From assembly GCF_900188165.1 (NCBI RefSeq), contig NZ_FZOS01000006.1, positions 1 to 64,000 on the forward strand: a DNA stretch of 64,000 nucleotides. The letters run 5' to 3'. The translations under genes were made by a program, and so were the position numbers. The stretch's first letter is position 1, and every line of letters starts with the position of its first letter. This document shows positions 1 through 8,491 of the stretch, in pieces. Below the pieces are notes generated by a model, which was given only the letters and a program-made list of their open reading frames with translations, was not told where the DNA came from and ran no database searches. The stretch comes from Edaphosphingomonas laterariae. GTDB taxonomy: Bacteria > Pseudomonadota > Alphaproteobacteria > Sphingomonadales > Sphingomonadaceae.

Positions 1-933
1 TTCTGAGCCCCGCGCGCCGAAGGCGCTGTATCGACCACATCAGAATGATGATGCCGGTGTCCGAGCGGCGGCTCTGCCGCGTGCTCGGGCAGCACCGATC
101 GACACAGCGCAAGGCGCCCCGCGGGGCGGATGACGAAGCAGCTCTGACCGAGGATATCATCGCGCTGGCCCGACAATATGGTCGCTATGGCTATCGCCGG
201 GTGACGGCGTTGCTGCGCGATGCGGGGTGGCATGTGAACCGCAAGCGGGTCGAGCGCATCTGGCGTCGCGAGGGGCTCAAAGTGCCGCAAAGGCAGCCGA
301 AGCGCGGGCGGCTGTGGCTGAACGACGGATCATGCATCCGGCTCCGGCCGGAATATCCCGGGCATGTCTGGTCCTACGACTTCGTCGAGGGCCGCACCCA
401 TGACGGGCGCAAATACCGGATCCTGTCGATCATCGACGAGGCGAGCCGGGAGTGCCTGGCGTTGCCGGTGGCGCGTAAGCTCAAGAGCGACGACGTGCTC
501 GCGGCACTGGCCGAGCTGTTCGTCACGCGTGGGCCGCCGGCGCATATACGATCGGACAATGGCCCGGAGTTTATCGCAACGGCGGTGCAGCAATGGCTCG
601 CCCAGATCGGCGTGAAGACGCTCTACATCACGCCGGGTAGCCCGTGGGAGAATGGCTATTGCGAAAGCTTCAACGGGTCGCTGCGCGATGAACTGCTCAA
701 CGGCGAAATCTTCTACTCGCTCGCCGAGGCCCGGATCCTGATCGAGGCGTGGCGCCGACATTACAACACCGTCCGGCCGCACAGCTCGCTCGGGTATCGA
801 CCACCGGCGCCCGAGGCCGTTCCATCGCCAGTGTCGCCCTCCGGTTCCGCTTCGCTCCACCTACGGCCGACACTGGCGATGGAGGCTTCAATGCACTAAC
901 AATCCCAGCGGGCCACTCGGCGGGGGCCGGTCA
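1..933 (+). mobile_element. IS3-family insertion sequence, right part
   Basis: The window opens inside an IS3-family element. It carries the orfB transposase and then a short tail whose last bases read GGGGGCCGGTCA, so the right terminal repeat would begin TGACCGGCCCCC on the other strand; IS3 ends normally start with TG. The boundary at 933 is inferred from that terminus and from the fact that a reverse-strand reading frame resumes at 934. The left end and orfA lie outside the window, so the target-site duplication cannot be checked. Confidence 0.8.
3..899 (+). CDS. IS3-family transposase OrfB (5' end outside window)
   Basis: DDE-type integrase core that cuts and joins the ends of the insertion sequence. 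An HTH_21-type segment lies near the N-terminus ([19 protein letters not shown]) and the rve catalytic domain follows. The three acidic residues are visible in [17 protein letters not shown] and [11 protein letters not shown], and the C-terminal [11 protein letters not shown] is typical of the family. The frame stays open to the window edge, reading LSPARRR just before the first ATG at 45. This fits the usual expression of OrfB as an OrfAB fusion by programmed -1 frameshifting rather than from that ATG. No internal stops are seen, so the transposase may be functional. Confidence 0.9.
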   Translation: MSPARRRRCIDHIRMMMPVSERRLCRVLGQHRSTQRKAPRGADDEAALTEDIIALARQYGRYGYRRVTALLRDAGWHVNRKRVERIWRREGLKVPQRQPKRGRLWLNDGSCIRLRPEYPGHVWSYDFVEGRTHDGRKYRILSIIDEASRECLALPVARKLKSDDVLAALAELFVTRGPPAHIRSDNGPEFIATAVQQWLAQIGVKTLYITPGSPWENGYCESFNGSLRDELLNGEIFYSLAEARILIEAWRRHYNTVRPHSSLGYRPPAPEAVPSPVSPSGSASLHLRPTLAMEASMH

Positions 934-1000
934 CGGCTGTATCTGCCGCTGCCAGTTCCTCTACCAGACGGCGCTCCAAATACGCGCGGTCTTCGAACAT
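934..1000 (-). pseudogene. 5' remnant of a small gene cut by the IS
   Basis: On the reverse strand an ATG at 1000 is preceded by a strong ribosome binding site (GGAGG, 6 bases away). It opens a frame reading MFEDRAYLERRLVEELAAAD, which runs straight into the insertion-sequence terminus at 933 and stops soon after inside the element. The charged, helical start looks like a short cytosolic protein. The rest would lie beyond the left end of the IS, outside this window. I do not recognise the family. Identification as a disrupted gene rests on the good start signal and the abrupt junction. Confidence 0.6.
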
Positions 1001-1063
1001 CGCGACCTCCGTGTCTCAGGGGCTATCCCACGGTTATCCCACCGCTCATCCCGACATTAGCAA

Positions 1064-1390
1064 CTACGGCCGATTCGGATCAAATTGCCCGGCGGCGTGG
1101 ATGGCGACGCTTTCGGCAACCGCCCGAAACTCAGTCGACACGCCAGCCCAATAATGCAGCGCCGAGGCGGCCGCGTCTTCAAGCGCCGCCGCCTCGGCAT
1201 CCCTGATGGAGAGATGCCAGGGGTTCGCGCCCCCGTCATGCTGGGTGAACACCTCGCCCTTCCATCGCCCCTCGTGGGGGCTAGTCCGCCAGTGGATCGA
1301 GAAGCGCGGGTCGCGCTCGGCTATCGCCATGAGGGCGTCGAGGCTGGGGGTGTTGAGCATACAGGCATGCGAACACAATGAGAACATCAC
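1064..1390 (-). CDS. Small hypothetical protein
   Basis: A protein of about 100 residues with no domain I recognise. It has no signal peptide and no membrane segment. The middle (IAERDPRFSIHWRTSPHEGRW) and the Ala-rich C-terminal helix look like a folded cytosolic protein. The start is uncertain: GTG at 1390, ATG at 1387 or ATG at 1360 are all possible, and none has a convincing ribosome binding site. It points the same way as the interrupted gene at 934-1000 and could have formed a unit with it. Short unknown proteins of this kind are common beside mobile elements. Confidence 0.5.
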   Translation of the reverse strand: MMFSLCSHACMLNTPSLDALMAIAERDPRFSIHWRTSPHEGRWKGEVFTQHDGGANPWHLSIRDAEAAALEDAAASALHYWAGVSTEFRAVAESVAIHAAGQFDPNRP

Positions 1391-1758
1391 CGCAACCGAT
1401 TCGGGGCATTGTACTACCGGGCATCCGACGTTTGGTCATTATGACTGACCCTGCGCCGCCGCAGATATCCATCGGTGAACAGACAGGGAAAATGTCATAA
1501 AATGCTTTGAAAAATAACGAGAACTACCCGACTGTTAATCGGACGGCCGTTCGCCATATCGCCGGAACAATCTGGGGGCACTGACGGGGGCATTTGAGCA
1601 GATCGAAACGGCCTATGGCCCGCATTTCTGCCGATTAATAAGATCAATATGGTAGGCGGCGGACCCACCAGCCTCCCCGAAAGCCACCAGCCTTTCCCTA
1701 AACATCGTCATCCTTCCGGCATTTGCGCTCCGCAGCCGGCGCGCGCATAGGGATGGGC
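1391..1758. other. Intergenic stretch without a recognisable gene
   Basis: About 370 bases of noticeably lower GC content than the surroundings, for example around 1496-1540. I see no convincing start with a ribosome binding site, no tRNA and no clear hairpin terminator. The promoter of the following secreted-protein gene should lie in its right half. Confidence 0.5.
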
Positions 1759-2265
1759 ATGAACCGGAAGTTGCACCTGATTGGTTGCGCCGGCCTGTTG
1801 CTGGCACTGTCCCTCCCCGCCGCCGCCCAGACACAGAATGAAGGCGATCCGATTGGCGATACGGTGAAAAAGGCCGGCGATATCGCCAGCCAGCCGGCCA
1901 AGGATGTCGGCGTCGCCAAGACCGAAATTCCGCCACTGCTCGTGAAGGCGGGTCAGGATCCCTACAGCCTGTCGGGCATCAACAATTGCGATCAGCTTGC
2001 GGCCGCGATCCGCGAACTCAACGGCGTGCTTGGGCCGGATTTCGCCGTGGGCGGGCGGAAGAAGGAGAGCAAGGCCGGCAAGCTGGCCGAAGCCGGCAGC
2101 GCCTCCGTCATCAATTCGCTGATCCCCTTTCGCGGCATCGTGCGCGAGGTGAGCGGCGCGGCACCCGCCCAGCGCCGGCTGAACGCGGCGATCGACGCCG
2201 GCTATGCCCGGCGCGGCTTCCTGCGCGGAACTTATCAGGCGCGCGGCTGCAAAGCCCCGATCTGA
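1759..2265 (+). CDS. Secreted hypothetical protein
   Basis: A 168-residue protein with a clear Sec signal peptide (MNRKLHLIGCAGLLLALSLP, probable cleavage after AAA-Q), so it should be periplasmic or secreted. The mature part is hydrophilic with Lys- and Ala-rich helices and a Gly/Lys-rich loop. A short hydrophobic stretch near the C-terminus (SVINSLIPFRGIVREVSG) and two cysteines complete what is visible. I do not recognise the family. The ATG at 1759 is preferred because AGGG lies 7 bases upstream; ATG at 1753 and further upstream starts are in frame but would put charged residues before the signal peptide. The next gene follows in the same direction after about 70 bases. Confidence 0.7.
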   Translation: MNRKLHLIGCAGLLLALSLPAAAQTQNEGDPIGDTVKKAGDIASQPAKDVGVAKTEIPPLLVKAGQDPYSLSGINNCDQLAAAIRELNGVLGPDFAVGGRKKESKAGKLAEAGSASVINSLIPFRGIVREVSGAAPAQRRLNAAIDAGYARRGFLRGTYQARGCKAPI

Positions 2266-2336
2266 ACCGCAGTGCCGCTCTTGTGGCGGGAACCATCGGC
2301 CACGCCAGCCATTCGATGATGCAAAGGGAGGACGAC

Positions 2337-2813
2337 ATGATGGCCCATGGTCCCGCTCACACCCTGCCGATCGCGCTGTTTGCGCTGCTGGCGGCATGCG
2401 GACAATCCGCCACGCCCACGCCTGCCGAGAGCGTTACGAGGGAAAGCGCGGCGGGCGATGTCGCCCCGGTGGATGCGCGCGCGCCCGGCGCCAACGCCGC
2501 CATGCCGGCCGCCGGCGCGATCCGCGAGGTCGGCTATAGCTGCACGCCGGCGATGGCGATCACCGCGCGCTACGACAATAGCGACGCCACCGACCCGGAA
2601 GTGAAACTGACGATCGACGGCACGGCTTATGATCTTGATCTCACGCCATCGGCATCGGGCGCGCGTTATGCCACCGATGATGGCCGTGCCGATAACAGGA
2701 TGCTGGTCTGGTGGACCAAGGGGCATGAGGCGACGCTGTTCGAAGGCAAGGAAGGCGATCGGGCCGAGGACGAAAAGACACTGGCCACCTGCACCGAAAA
2801 ACAGACCGCCTGA
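2337..2813 (+). CDS. Lipoprotein with MliC-type lysozyme-inhibitor domain
   Basis: A 158-residue predicted lipoprotein. The N-terminal hydrophobic segment ends in the lipobox LLAAC, so the mature protein should be anchored in the outer membrane with lipid on that cysteine. After a disordered Ala/Thr/Pro-rich stretch comes a C-terminal domain of about 80 residues: VGYSCTPAMAITARYDN, ASGARYATDDG, VWWTKGHEATL and a final Cys (LATCTEK). This is the pattern of MliC, the membrane-bound inhibitor of C-type lysozyme, with its paired cysteines. It probably protects the wall from host or predator lysozyme. AAGGGAGG at 2323-2330 supports the start. A strong hairpin follows. Confidence 0.8.
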   Translation: MMAHGPAHTLPIALFALLAACGQSATPTPAESVTRESAAGDVAPVDARAPGANAAMPAAGAIREVGYSCTPAMAITARYDNSDATDPEVKLTIDGTAYDLDLTPSASGARYATDDGRADNRMLVWWTKGHEATLFEGKEGDRAEDEKTLATCTEKQTA

Positions 2814-2832
2814 ACAAACGCTCGCAATGAAA

Positions 2833-2861
2833 ACGCCGCCGGCCACGGAGGCCGGCGGCGT
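2833..2861 (-). terminator. Hairpin terminator between convergent genes
   Basis: A 12-bp GC-rich stem (2833-2844 pairing with 2850-2861) encloses a 5-base loop. Read on the reverse strand the stem is followed by TTTTC, so it should act mainly as the intrinsic terminator of the PEP-CTERM gene. On the forward strand it ends the MliC lipoprotein gene without a real T-tract. Confidence 0.8.
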
Positions 2862-2887
2862 CTCAACCCCGAAGCCGGGCTACGGCG

Positions 2888-3724
2888 TCAGGCCGCGAAG
2901 CTGACGTTCACGCGCGGCCGGCGGCGCATCGCCCCGCCGACAAGGCCGAAGCCCGCGATCATCATCGCCCAGGTCGCCGGCTCCGGCACCGCCGGCGCAA
3001 CCACGCCATTGCGAACCGTGAACAGGAACTGGCCGGGCGTGCCATTGTTGGTGGCGTTGATCAGCGGCGCGGTGCCGCCATCGACGAAGCTGCCCGGCGT
3101 GCGCGAACCCGGGATTTCAAAGAAGGTGCCGGGCTGGCCGCCCGTCCCCGCATTGAAACCCGCCGAGGCCGAAAAGCCGCCCAGGCCGCCCTGGCCATCA
3201 TCGGCGTTGCCGGTTTCCCACTGGATCTGGGCATAGTTCAGATAGATGTCGAAATTGCCCGCGCCAGTGTCCGAACGATCGGTCAGGACGATCTGGAAAT
3301 TGTTCAGCTTGTCGGTCGCGCTGTCATAATAGCCGACACCATCCCAGGTGGCGCCAAAGGCGGCGCGGCCCGCATAGGTGCCGGTGCCGAAAGTCGCCAG
3401 CGCGGAACCCGCGCCGCGCGTGTCGACGTCGCCGAAGAAGGCGGCGATGATCGGCAGGCCCGCATAAGCGGCGCCCAGGCCGTCGGGCGTATAATCGCCC
3501 TGCCCGCTGCCGAACGTCAGATAGCCATTATTGCTAATGTAAATGTCGGAATAGGTCGTGCCGAAGAAGTTGGCGCTGAACCCGAGCGCATGCGCGTTCG
3601 AGAAGCAATCATCACACGCGCCGAGCGATCCGCTGTCGAATCCCGAGGCGATCGGTGCCGCGATGGAGGCCTGCGCTGACAGAAAAGCCAGCGCGGTGCC
3701 GAGAACAAGATGCTTAAGCCGCAT
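2888..3724 (-). CDS. PEPxxWA-CTERM sorted secreted protein, nidogen-like
   Basis: A 278-residue exported protein. It has a signal peptide (MRLKHLVLGTALAFLSAQAS). A nidogen-like extracellular domain (residues about 40-180) contains YISNNGYLTFG, IIAAFFGDVDTR and FGATWDGVGYY. The C-terminal sorting tag reads VPEPATWAMMIAGFGLVGG followed by an RRR cluster. Such tags are normally recognised by an exosortase and the protein is then processed and attached to the surface or matrix; no exosortase gene is in this window. The start at 3724 has AAGGAG upstream. An upstream in-frame ATG exists but adds an implausible charged extension. Substrate or partner is unknown; nidogen domains suggest adhesion. Confidence 0.88.
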   Translation of the reverse strand: MRLKHLVLGTALAFLSAQASIAAPIASGFDSGSLGACDDCFSNAHALGFSANFFGTTYSDIYISNNGYLTFGSGQGDYTPDGLGAAYAGLPIIAAFFGDVDTRGAGSALATFGTGTYAGRAAFGATWDGVGYYDSATDKLNNFQIVLTDRSDTGAGNFDIYLNYAQIQWETGNADDGQGGLGGFSASAGFNAGTGGQPGTFFEIPGSRTPGSFVDGGTAPLINATNNGTPGQFLFTVRNGVVAPAVPEPATWAMMIAGFGLVGGAMRRRPRVNVSFAA

Positions 3725-3887
3725 AACATACTCCTTACACGGACCGGATAGATCGCTCCGATCCAGCGCCGCTTCGTCAGCAGGATTCATGCCATTGGCC
3801 AAAAATCGCCGTTTCACGTTAACCATGATTGGCGATTGTAAACTTTACCGACATCATGACGTCAGTTTCGCAAGAAAATTGCGCCAA

Positions 3888-5204
3888 TCAGGCCGCGCAA
3901 ATCTCGTCGACATAGGTCGCGACGCGGCCGCGCAACTGCACCGAGCGTTCGGCCAGCGATTCCGCCATGGTCTGCATCGTCCGCGCGCTTGCCGCTGCGG
4001 CAACCGTGGCTTCGTTGATCGCGGCAGCGTTGCGATGGATATGCTGGGAGGCGGCGACCGCCTCTCCAACATTGGCGGCGATGGTGTGGGTCGCCTCGCT
4101 CTGGCGCGCCACCGCCTGCTCCATCGCACTGGCAAATTCATCGACACGGGCGACGATCGTCTCGATATCGCCATGGCCGGCATGCACCGCCGTCACCGCC
4201 GTGCGGATATGCGCCACATGATCGTGGATGCCGGCGGCGGCGGCCTGCGTCTGCAAAGCCAGCGTCTTCACCTCATGCGCCACGACGGCGAAGCCGCGCC
4301 CGGATTCCCCCGCGCGCGCCGCTTCGATCGTGGCGTTGATCGCCAGCAGGTTCACCTTGCCGGCGATTTCCTCGATCAGCGTCACCACGCCGCCGATCTG
4401 GCCGGCCGCCTGCGACAATTCCTGCGCCCGTTCGCCACCGTCGGCGACGATGCCGACGGCATCGGCGGTGGATGCCCGCGCGGTGCGCATCGTATCATTG
4501 GCATGATCCAGCGAGTCCGCCAGCCCGCGCCCCCGCGCGGCGATCTCGGTCATGTTGGTCGCGGCCTGGCTCGCCGCACTCGCCACCGCGCCGGCGCGCA
4601 CGCCATTTTGCGCCGCGCGCTCGGCGATGTCGTTCGCGGTGCGCAACACCGCTTCGGACAGCCTGCTGAGTTCGTCGGCCAGCCCCGCCGCCTCGCCCCG
4701 GAAGCGCGTGCTGGCGCGATCCACCACCGCCAGCCGGGCCGCCGCCGCCCGGGCGCGTTCGGCTTCGCGATCGGCGGCCAGGCGCAGCAAGGTGCGGTTG
4801 GCGATCACCCCTTCATAGGCGCCGTCGCGCGTCACGATCAGCCCTTCGGTGCCGCCGCTTACGGCATAGGCATCGAGCATCGCGCCCGTCGCCATGTCGT
4901 GCGGGACAACCGGGCACGGCCGCACATGATGCGCCAGCGCCATGCCGATACCGGGATTGTTGAGCAGCGCATGGCCGAAGGGGTTGAACAGGATGCGCTT
5001 GAGATCGGTTTCGAAGATCGCGCCAACCGGCCGGCGATCCGCGTCGACCACGGGCAACAGCCGCAGGTCAGGCCGCGCGCGGAAGATATCCACCACTTCG
5101 GCCAGCCGGGCATCGGCGGCGATCGAAACATGGCCCACGGCGATCCGCGCCGTTCCGGCGCCCGCCATTCCATCATCGTTCGATCGCTGCCTGGTCACGT
5201 CCAC
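3888..5204 (-). CDS. Soluble methyl-accepting chemotaxis protein with CBS pair
   Basis: A 438-residue receptor without any membrane segment. Residues about 18-135 form a CBS-domain pair ([45 protein letters not shown]). An Ala-rich helical linker leads into a methyl-accepting signalling domain whose hairpin tip is recognisable ([19 protein letters not shown]). A cytosolic MCP with a CBS sensor should report an internal signal such as adenine nucleotides to CheA/CheW; that role is inferred. No che genes are nearby, so it is an orphan receptor. The GTG at 5204 is preferred because AAGGGG lies just upstream; ATG at 5168 is an alternative. Confidence 0.85.
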   Translation of the reverse strand: MDVTRQRSNDDGMAGAGTARIAVGHVSIAADARLAEVVDIFRARPDLRLLPVVDADRRPVGAIFETDLKRILFNPFGHALLNNPGIGMALAHHVRPCPVVPHDMATGAMLDAYAVSGGTEGLIVTRDGAYEGVIANRTLLRLAADREAERARAAAARLAVVDRASTRFRGEAAGLADELSRLSEAVLRTANDIAERAAQNGVRAGAVASAASQAATNMTEIAARGRGLADSLDHANDTMRTARASTADAVGIVADGGERAQELSQAAGQIGGVVTLIEEIAGKVNLLAINATIEAARAGESGRGFAVVAHEVKTLALQTQAAAAGIHDHVAHIRTAVTAVHAGHGDIETIVARVDEFASAMEQAVARQSEATHTIAANVGEAVAASQHIHRNAAAINEATVAAAASARTMQTMAESLAERSVQLRGRVATYVDEICAA

Positions 5205-5316
5205 CCCGCCCCTTCGTCGGCGGTGGAATTAGCCGGCGAAGGGTAAACAGGGCGTAAGGTTTGCGTGACACTTATATGAAATCACGCGCTTTTATGCGGG
5301 TTTGCGAGGAAACCGC

Positions 5317-6201
5317 TTATTTGCCGAGGCGCCCGCGCACCAGATCGGCATAATCCTTCTGCAGCTGGCGGGTGAGTTCGCCGATCTCGAAGCTCCACGG
5401 GCCAACCTCGCGCACCGGCGTCACCTCGGCGGCGCTACCCGTCACGAACATCTGCTCGAAGCTTTCCAGCTCTTCCGGCCAGATCGCGCGTTCGATCACT
5501 TCGATGCCGCGCTTCTTGGCAAGGCCGATCACCGTGCGACGGGTGATGCCGTCAAGGAAGCAATCCGGCGTCGGCGTGTGGATCACGCCATCCTTGATGA
5601 AGAAGGCGTTGGCCCCGGTCGCTTCGGCCACCTGGCCGCGCCAGTCGAGCATCAGCGCGTCGTCATAGCCACGCGCGGCGGCGTGGTGCTTCGACATGGT
5701 GCAGATCATGTAGAGGCCGGCGGCCTTGGCGTGGACCGGTGCGGTATAGGGCGCCGGACGGCGCCACGGCGCGATATCCAGCCGCAACCCCTGTTCCGAA
5801 GCCGCGCCGAAATAGGCACCCCAATCCCAGCAGGCCACGGCGAGATGCGGCTTGGTGCGCTGGGCGGCGACACCCATCTGTTCCGAACCGCGCCACGCGA
5901 CGGGACGGACATAGCCGTCGGTCAGGTTGTTCGCCTTCAGCGTTTCGCGGCACGCCGCATCGATCTCGGCGACCGACCAGGGCAGATCGAAACCGAGCAT
6001 CTTGGCCGATTGCACAAGACGCTCGCTATGCTGCGTCAGCGCGAAGATTTCGCCATTATAGGCCCGCTGCCCTTCGAACACGGCCGAGGCATAATGCAGC
6101 GCGTGGGTGAGCACATGGACGTTCGCCTCGCGCCACGGCACCAGCTTGCCGTCCAGCCAGATCCAGCCGTCGCGGTCGTCATAGGTGCGTTCGTCGAGCA
6201 T
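5317..6201 (-). CDS. ilvE: Branched-chain amino acid aminotransferase
   Basis: PLP-dependent class IV aminotransferase (294 residues) that transfers amino groups between glutamate and the oxo acids of leucine, isoleucine and valine. Visible family features are GWIWLDGKLVPWREANVHVL at the N-terminus, LHYASAVFEGQRAY, the KHHAAARGYDDAL segment, EATGANAFFIKDG and DGITRRTVIGLA. The length fits the IlvE family. The start at 6201 is favoured by GGTGAGG just upstream; a GTG at 6210 is in frame. It is transcribed away from a MarR-type regulator whose gene starts 72 bases away, so that regulator may act in the shared promoter region. Confidence 0.92.
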   Translation of the reverse strand: MLDERTYDDRDGWIWLDGKLVPWREANVHVLTHALHYASAVFEGQRAYNGEIFALTQHSERLVQSAKMLGFDLPWSVAEIDAACRETLKANNLTDGYVRPVAWRGSEQMGVAAQRTKPHLAVACWDWGAYFGAASEQGLRLDIAPWRRPAPYTAPVHAKAAGLYMICTMSKHHAAARGYDDALMLDWRGQVAEATGANAFFIKDGVIHTPTPDCFLDGITRRTVIGLAKKRGIEVIERAIWPEELESFEQMFVTGSAAEVTPVREVGPWSFEIGELTRQLQKDYADLVRGRLGK

Positions 6202-6273
6202 TGTCCTCACCGATATTTGAGTCGTTGGAAGGGTGGTTGCGCACGCTTAGTCCCCACCCCTATATACGTCAAC

Positions 6274-6756
6274 ATGGCTGTCCAATCCGCATCCCCTCTT
6301 TTCCTGCGCGAATCCGAGATCCGGCGCGGTGTCGAACTGCTCTATTTCGGCTACAGCCATCTCTATCGCGGCATCGACGAAGGGCTTGCACGGCAAGGGC
6401 TTGGCCGCGCCCATCATCGCGCGCTCTATTTCATCGCACGCCGGCCGGACATGACGGTCAGCGATCTGCTCCGCATCCTCGGCATCACCAAGCAATCGCT
6501 CGGCCGTGTGCTCAACGAGTTGAGCGACCGCGGTCTCGTCGAAAGCCGCACCGGCCGCGAGGATCGCCGCCAGCGGCTGCTGCGCCTGACGCCCGAGGGC
6601 GCGACGCTGGAAGCCGAATTGTTCGAAGCGCTGCGATCGAAGCTGTCTTCCGCTTATGCCGAAGCCGGCCAGGGTTCGGTGGCCGGTTTCTGGACGGTGC
6701 TGGAAAATCTGATCGCGCCGGATGAGCGCGCCCGCGTCGCGGACTTGCAACGCTGA
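6274..6756 (+). CDS. MarR-family transcriptional regulator
   Basis: A 160-residue winged-helix regulator. The DNA-binding part is [20 protein letters not shown] followed by [20 protein letters not shown], the usual MarR recognition helix and wing. The flanking helices should form the dimer interface. It is divergent from ilvE with a 72-base shared promoter region, so an effect on ilvE is plausible. It is followed after 43 bases by a glutathione peroxidase gene, which suggests a possible role in oxidative stress. The ligand is not predictable from sequence. Confidence 0.85.
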   Translation: MAVQSASPLFLRESEIRRGVELLYFGYSHLYRGIDEGLARQGLGRAHHRALYFIARRPDMTVSDLLRILGITKQSLGRVLNELSDRGLVESRTGREDRRQRLLRLTPEGATLEAELFEALRSKLSSAYAEAGQGSVAGFWTVLENLIAPDERARVADLQR

Positions 6757-6799
6757 ACGGAGCGTCCATCCTGCCCCCGAATGCGGAGGGGGCGAATCG

Positions 6800-7279
6800 A
6801 TGGGCGACATCTACGATTTCACAGCCAAGACGATCGACGGCGCGGATGCGTCGCTCGGCGATTATCGCGGCAAGGTGCTGCTGATCGTCAACACCGCCAG
6901 CAAATGCGGCTTCACCCCGCAATATGAAGGGCTGGAAAAGCTGCACGAGGCCTATGCGGATCGCGGGCTGGCGGTGCTGGGTTTTCCCTGCAACCAGTTC
7001 GGCGCGCAGGAACCGGGCGACGCGGCCGAGATCGCGAATTTCTGCACGCTGCGCTACGACGTGAAATTCCCGATGTTCGCCAAGATCGACGTCAACGGCA
7101 ATCACGCCCATCCGCTCTACAAATATCTGAAGAAGCAGCAGAAGGGCCTGCTGGGCACCGAAGGCATCAAGTGGAACTTCACCAAGTTCCTGGTCGATCG
7201 CCAGGGCCAGGTGGTCGATCGCTTCGCGCCCACCACCAAGCCGGAAGACATGCGCCGCGCGATCGAAAAGCTGCTTTAG
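6800..7279 (+). CDS. Glutathione peroxidase family protein
   Basis: A 159-residue thiol peroxidase of the BsaA/Gpx type that reduces hydrogen peroxide and lipid hydroperoxides. The catalytic residues are visible: Cys in [11 protein letters not shown], Gln in [12 protein letters not shown], and Trp-Asn in [10 protein letters not shown]. It uses cysteine, not selenocysteine. Bacterial members commonly use thioredoxin rather than glutathione for recycling. No signal peptide, so cytosolic. GGAGGGGG upstream of the ATG at 6800 fixes the start. It probably forms a unit with the MarR regulator just before it and is followed by a hairpin. Confidence 0.92.
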   Translation: MGDIYDFTAKTIDGADASLGDYRGKVLLIVNTASKCGFTPQYEGLEKLHEAYADRGLAVLGFPCNQFGAQEPGDAAEIANFCTLRYDVKFPMFAKIDVNGNHAHPLYKYLKKQQKGLLGTEGIKWNFTKFLVDRQGQVVDRFAPTTKPEDMRRAIEKLL

Positions 7280-7331
7280 CCCGGCTACAGCAAGGATAGC
7301 GACGGGCAGCGGCGAAAGCGACGAAGCCCAT

Positions 7332-7356
7332 ATCCCGAAACAATTCGTTTCGGGAT
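7332..7356 (+). terminator. Hairpin downstream of the glutathione peroxidase gene
   Basis: A perfect 10-bp stem (7332-7341 with 7347-7356) around a 5-base loop, AAATT-rich at the tip. The T-tract is poor on the forward strand, so termination may be partial. Confidence 0.55.
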
Positions 7357-7371
7357 CAGTGTTTGACAAGC

Positions 7372-7410
7372 AATAGCGGCGGGGTCAGCTTTTCGCCGCT
7401 ATTCCTTTTT
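7372..7410 (+). terminator. Hairpin plus T-tract just upstream of yceI-like gene
   Basis: The stem AATAGCGGCG / CGCCGCTATT (7372-7381 with 7394-7403) is followed by CCTTTTTC at 7404-7411, the form of an intrinsic terminator. It ends only 11 bases before the next ATG, and a TTGACA -35-like hexamer lies upstream at 7363-7368. It could end read-through from the peroxidase gene or work as a leader attenuator of the YceI gene. Confidence 0.6.
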
Positions 7411-7421
7411 CGGAGCCTGAT

Positions 7422-8048
7422 ATGCGCAAAATCGTGATCGCCGTGGCGCTCGCAACCAGTGCCGCCGTCGCCATCCCGGTCATCGCCCAGATGCCACCCA
7501 CCCAGCCCGGCGCCAAGGATGCAAGCCGCGTGAAGGCCGGCACCTATACCGTGGATAGCGCCCACACGCAGATCCTGTGGGAAGTGAACCATCTCGGTTT
7601 CAACGATTATTTCGGCATCTTCGGCAACCCGACGGGCACGCTGAAGATCGATCCGGCCAATCTTTCGGCGGCCAGCGTCGATATCCAGATCCCGATCAAC
7701 CAGGTCGTCACCAACAGCAACGGCCTGACCCAGCATCTGCTCGGCAGCGATTTCTTCGAGGCCACCAAATTCCCGACCGCGACGTTCAAGTCGACCAGCG
7801 TCGTCGTGGATGGCGATGATGCCAAGATCACCGGCAATCTGACGATCAAGGGCGTCACCAAGCAGGTCGTGCTCGATGCCGAATTCCAGGGCGCCGGCCT
7901 GTTCGCGATGACGAAGAAGGACACGATCGGCTTCGAAGCCGAAACCAAGATCAAGCGCAGCGATTTCGGCGTCAGCTACGGCATCCCGATGGTGCCGGAC
8001 GAGGTGGAACTGAAGATCAGCGTCGCCTTCGAAAAGCCGGCGGCCTGA
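7422..8048 (+). CDS. YceI-family periplasmic protein
   Basis: A 208-residue exported lipocalin-like protein. The signal peptide is MRKIVIAVALATSAAVAIPV. The mature domain starts with the diagnostic YTVDSAHTQILWEVNHLGF, continues with SVDIQIPINQV and SDFFEATKFPTATFKST, and ends with KIKRSDFGVSYG. YceI proteins form a beta barrel that binds polyisoprenoids such as a ubiquinone precursor. Several are induced by base, osmotic or antibiotic stress, but the exact role is not established. GGAG lies upstream of the ATG. The gene converges on the DUF2218 gene. Confidence 0.9.
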   Translation: MRKIVIAVALATSAAVAIPVIAQMPPTQPGAKDASRVKAGTYTVDSAHTQILWEVNHLGFNDYFGIFGNPTGTLKIDPANLSAASVDIQIPINQVVTNSNGLTQHLLGSDFFEATKFPTATFKSTSVVVDGDDAKITGNLTIKGVTKQVVLDAEFQGAGLFAMTKKDTIGFEAETKIKRSDFGVSYGIPMVPDEVELKISVAFEKPAA

Positions 8049-8060
8049 TCCCGGCGGGGC

Positions 8061-8078
8061 GGCGACGGGTTCGTCGCC
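8061..8078. terminator. Weak hairpin between convergent genes
   Basis: A 7-bp stem GGCGACG/CGTCGCC lies in the 48-base gap between the convergent YceI and DUF2218 genes. There is no T-tract, so the terminator role is a guess from position. Confidence 0.3.
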
Positions 8079-8096
8079 CCCACCCACGTCAAGCCT

Positions 8097-8411
8097 TCAG
8101 GCCCAGTCGAACGGCAGCGGCGCCTCGCGGAAGGCGAAGCGATCGAGATGGCTGGCGACCACGCCCTTCAGCGTGTCGAGCTGATCGGCCGAACTGGCGT
8201 CGATCCGCACATCCAGCGCCGCCGGCCGCGCATCGAACGTCACGATCGCGTCCGCCGGAAAATCGGCGCCACGCGCGTCCTTCGGGAACACGATCGTGCC
8301 GTGCTCGGGCGTGAATTCGACCTTCAGATTGTGCGACCAATGCTTGCACAACTGCTGCAAATAGCGGCTTGCCTGATCCGTCGGCACGGCGGCCGATGCG
8401 CTGTTCGTCAT
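8097..8411 (-). CDS. DUF2218 family protein
   Basis: A 104-residue cytosolic protein with the DUF2218 pattern: QASRYLQQLCKHWSHNLKVE near the N-terminus, a GTIVFP strand, and LKGVVASHLDRFAFREAP near the end. DUF2218 proteins are often encoded with siderophore-interacting ferric reductases and PadR-type metal regulators, so a role in iron or metal handling is likely but unproven. It lies 80 bases downstream of a PadR regulator on the same strand and was probably co-transcribed with it. The ATG at 8411 has AAGGAAAG upstream. A GTG at 8495 overlapping the PadR stop is in frame but adds residues unlike the family. Confidence 0.8.
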   Translation of the reverse strand: MTNSASAAVPTDQASRYLQQLCKHWSHNLKVEFTPEHGTIVFPKDARGADFPADAIVTFDARPAALDVRIDASSADQLDTLKGVVASHLDRFAFREAPLPFDWA

Positions 8412-8491
8412 GTTCTTTCCTTCGTCATGGCTGTCGCCGGCGCCGGGATCGCTCCCGATGCGCCGGCGCAGCATGGCCAGCCGGGTGGTCC

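Noticed and set aside
1391-1720. Integrase remnant or attachment site beside the IS
   Set aside because: A G-rich direct repeat (GGGGGCA twice near 1574-1592) looked suggestive, but no integrase motif, tRNA or duplicated core was found.
2888-3826. Longer PEP-CTERM protein starting at 3826
   Set aside because: The 34 extra residues would bury the signal peptide; ATG 3724 has AAGGAG at the right distance.
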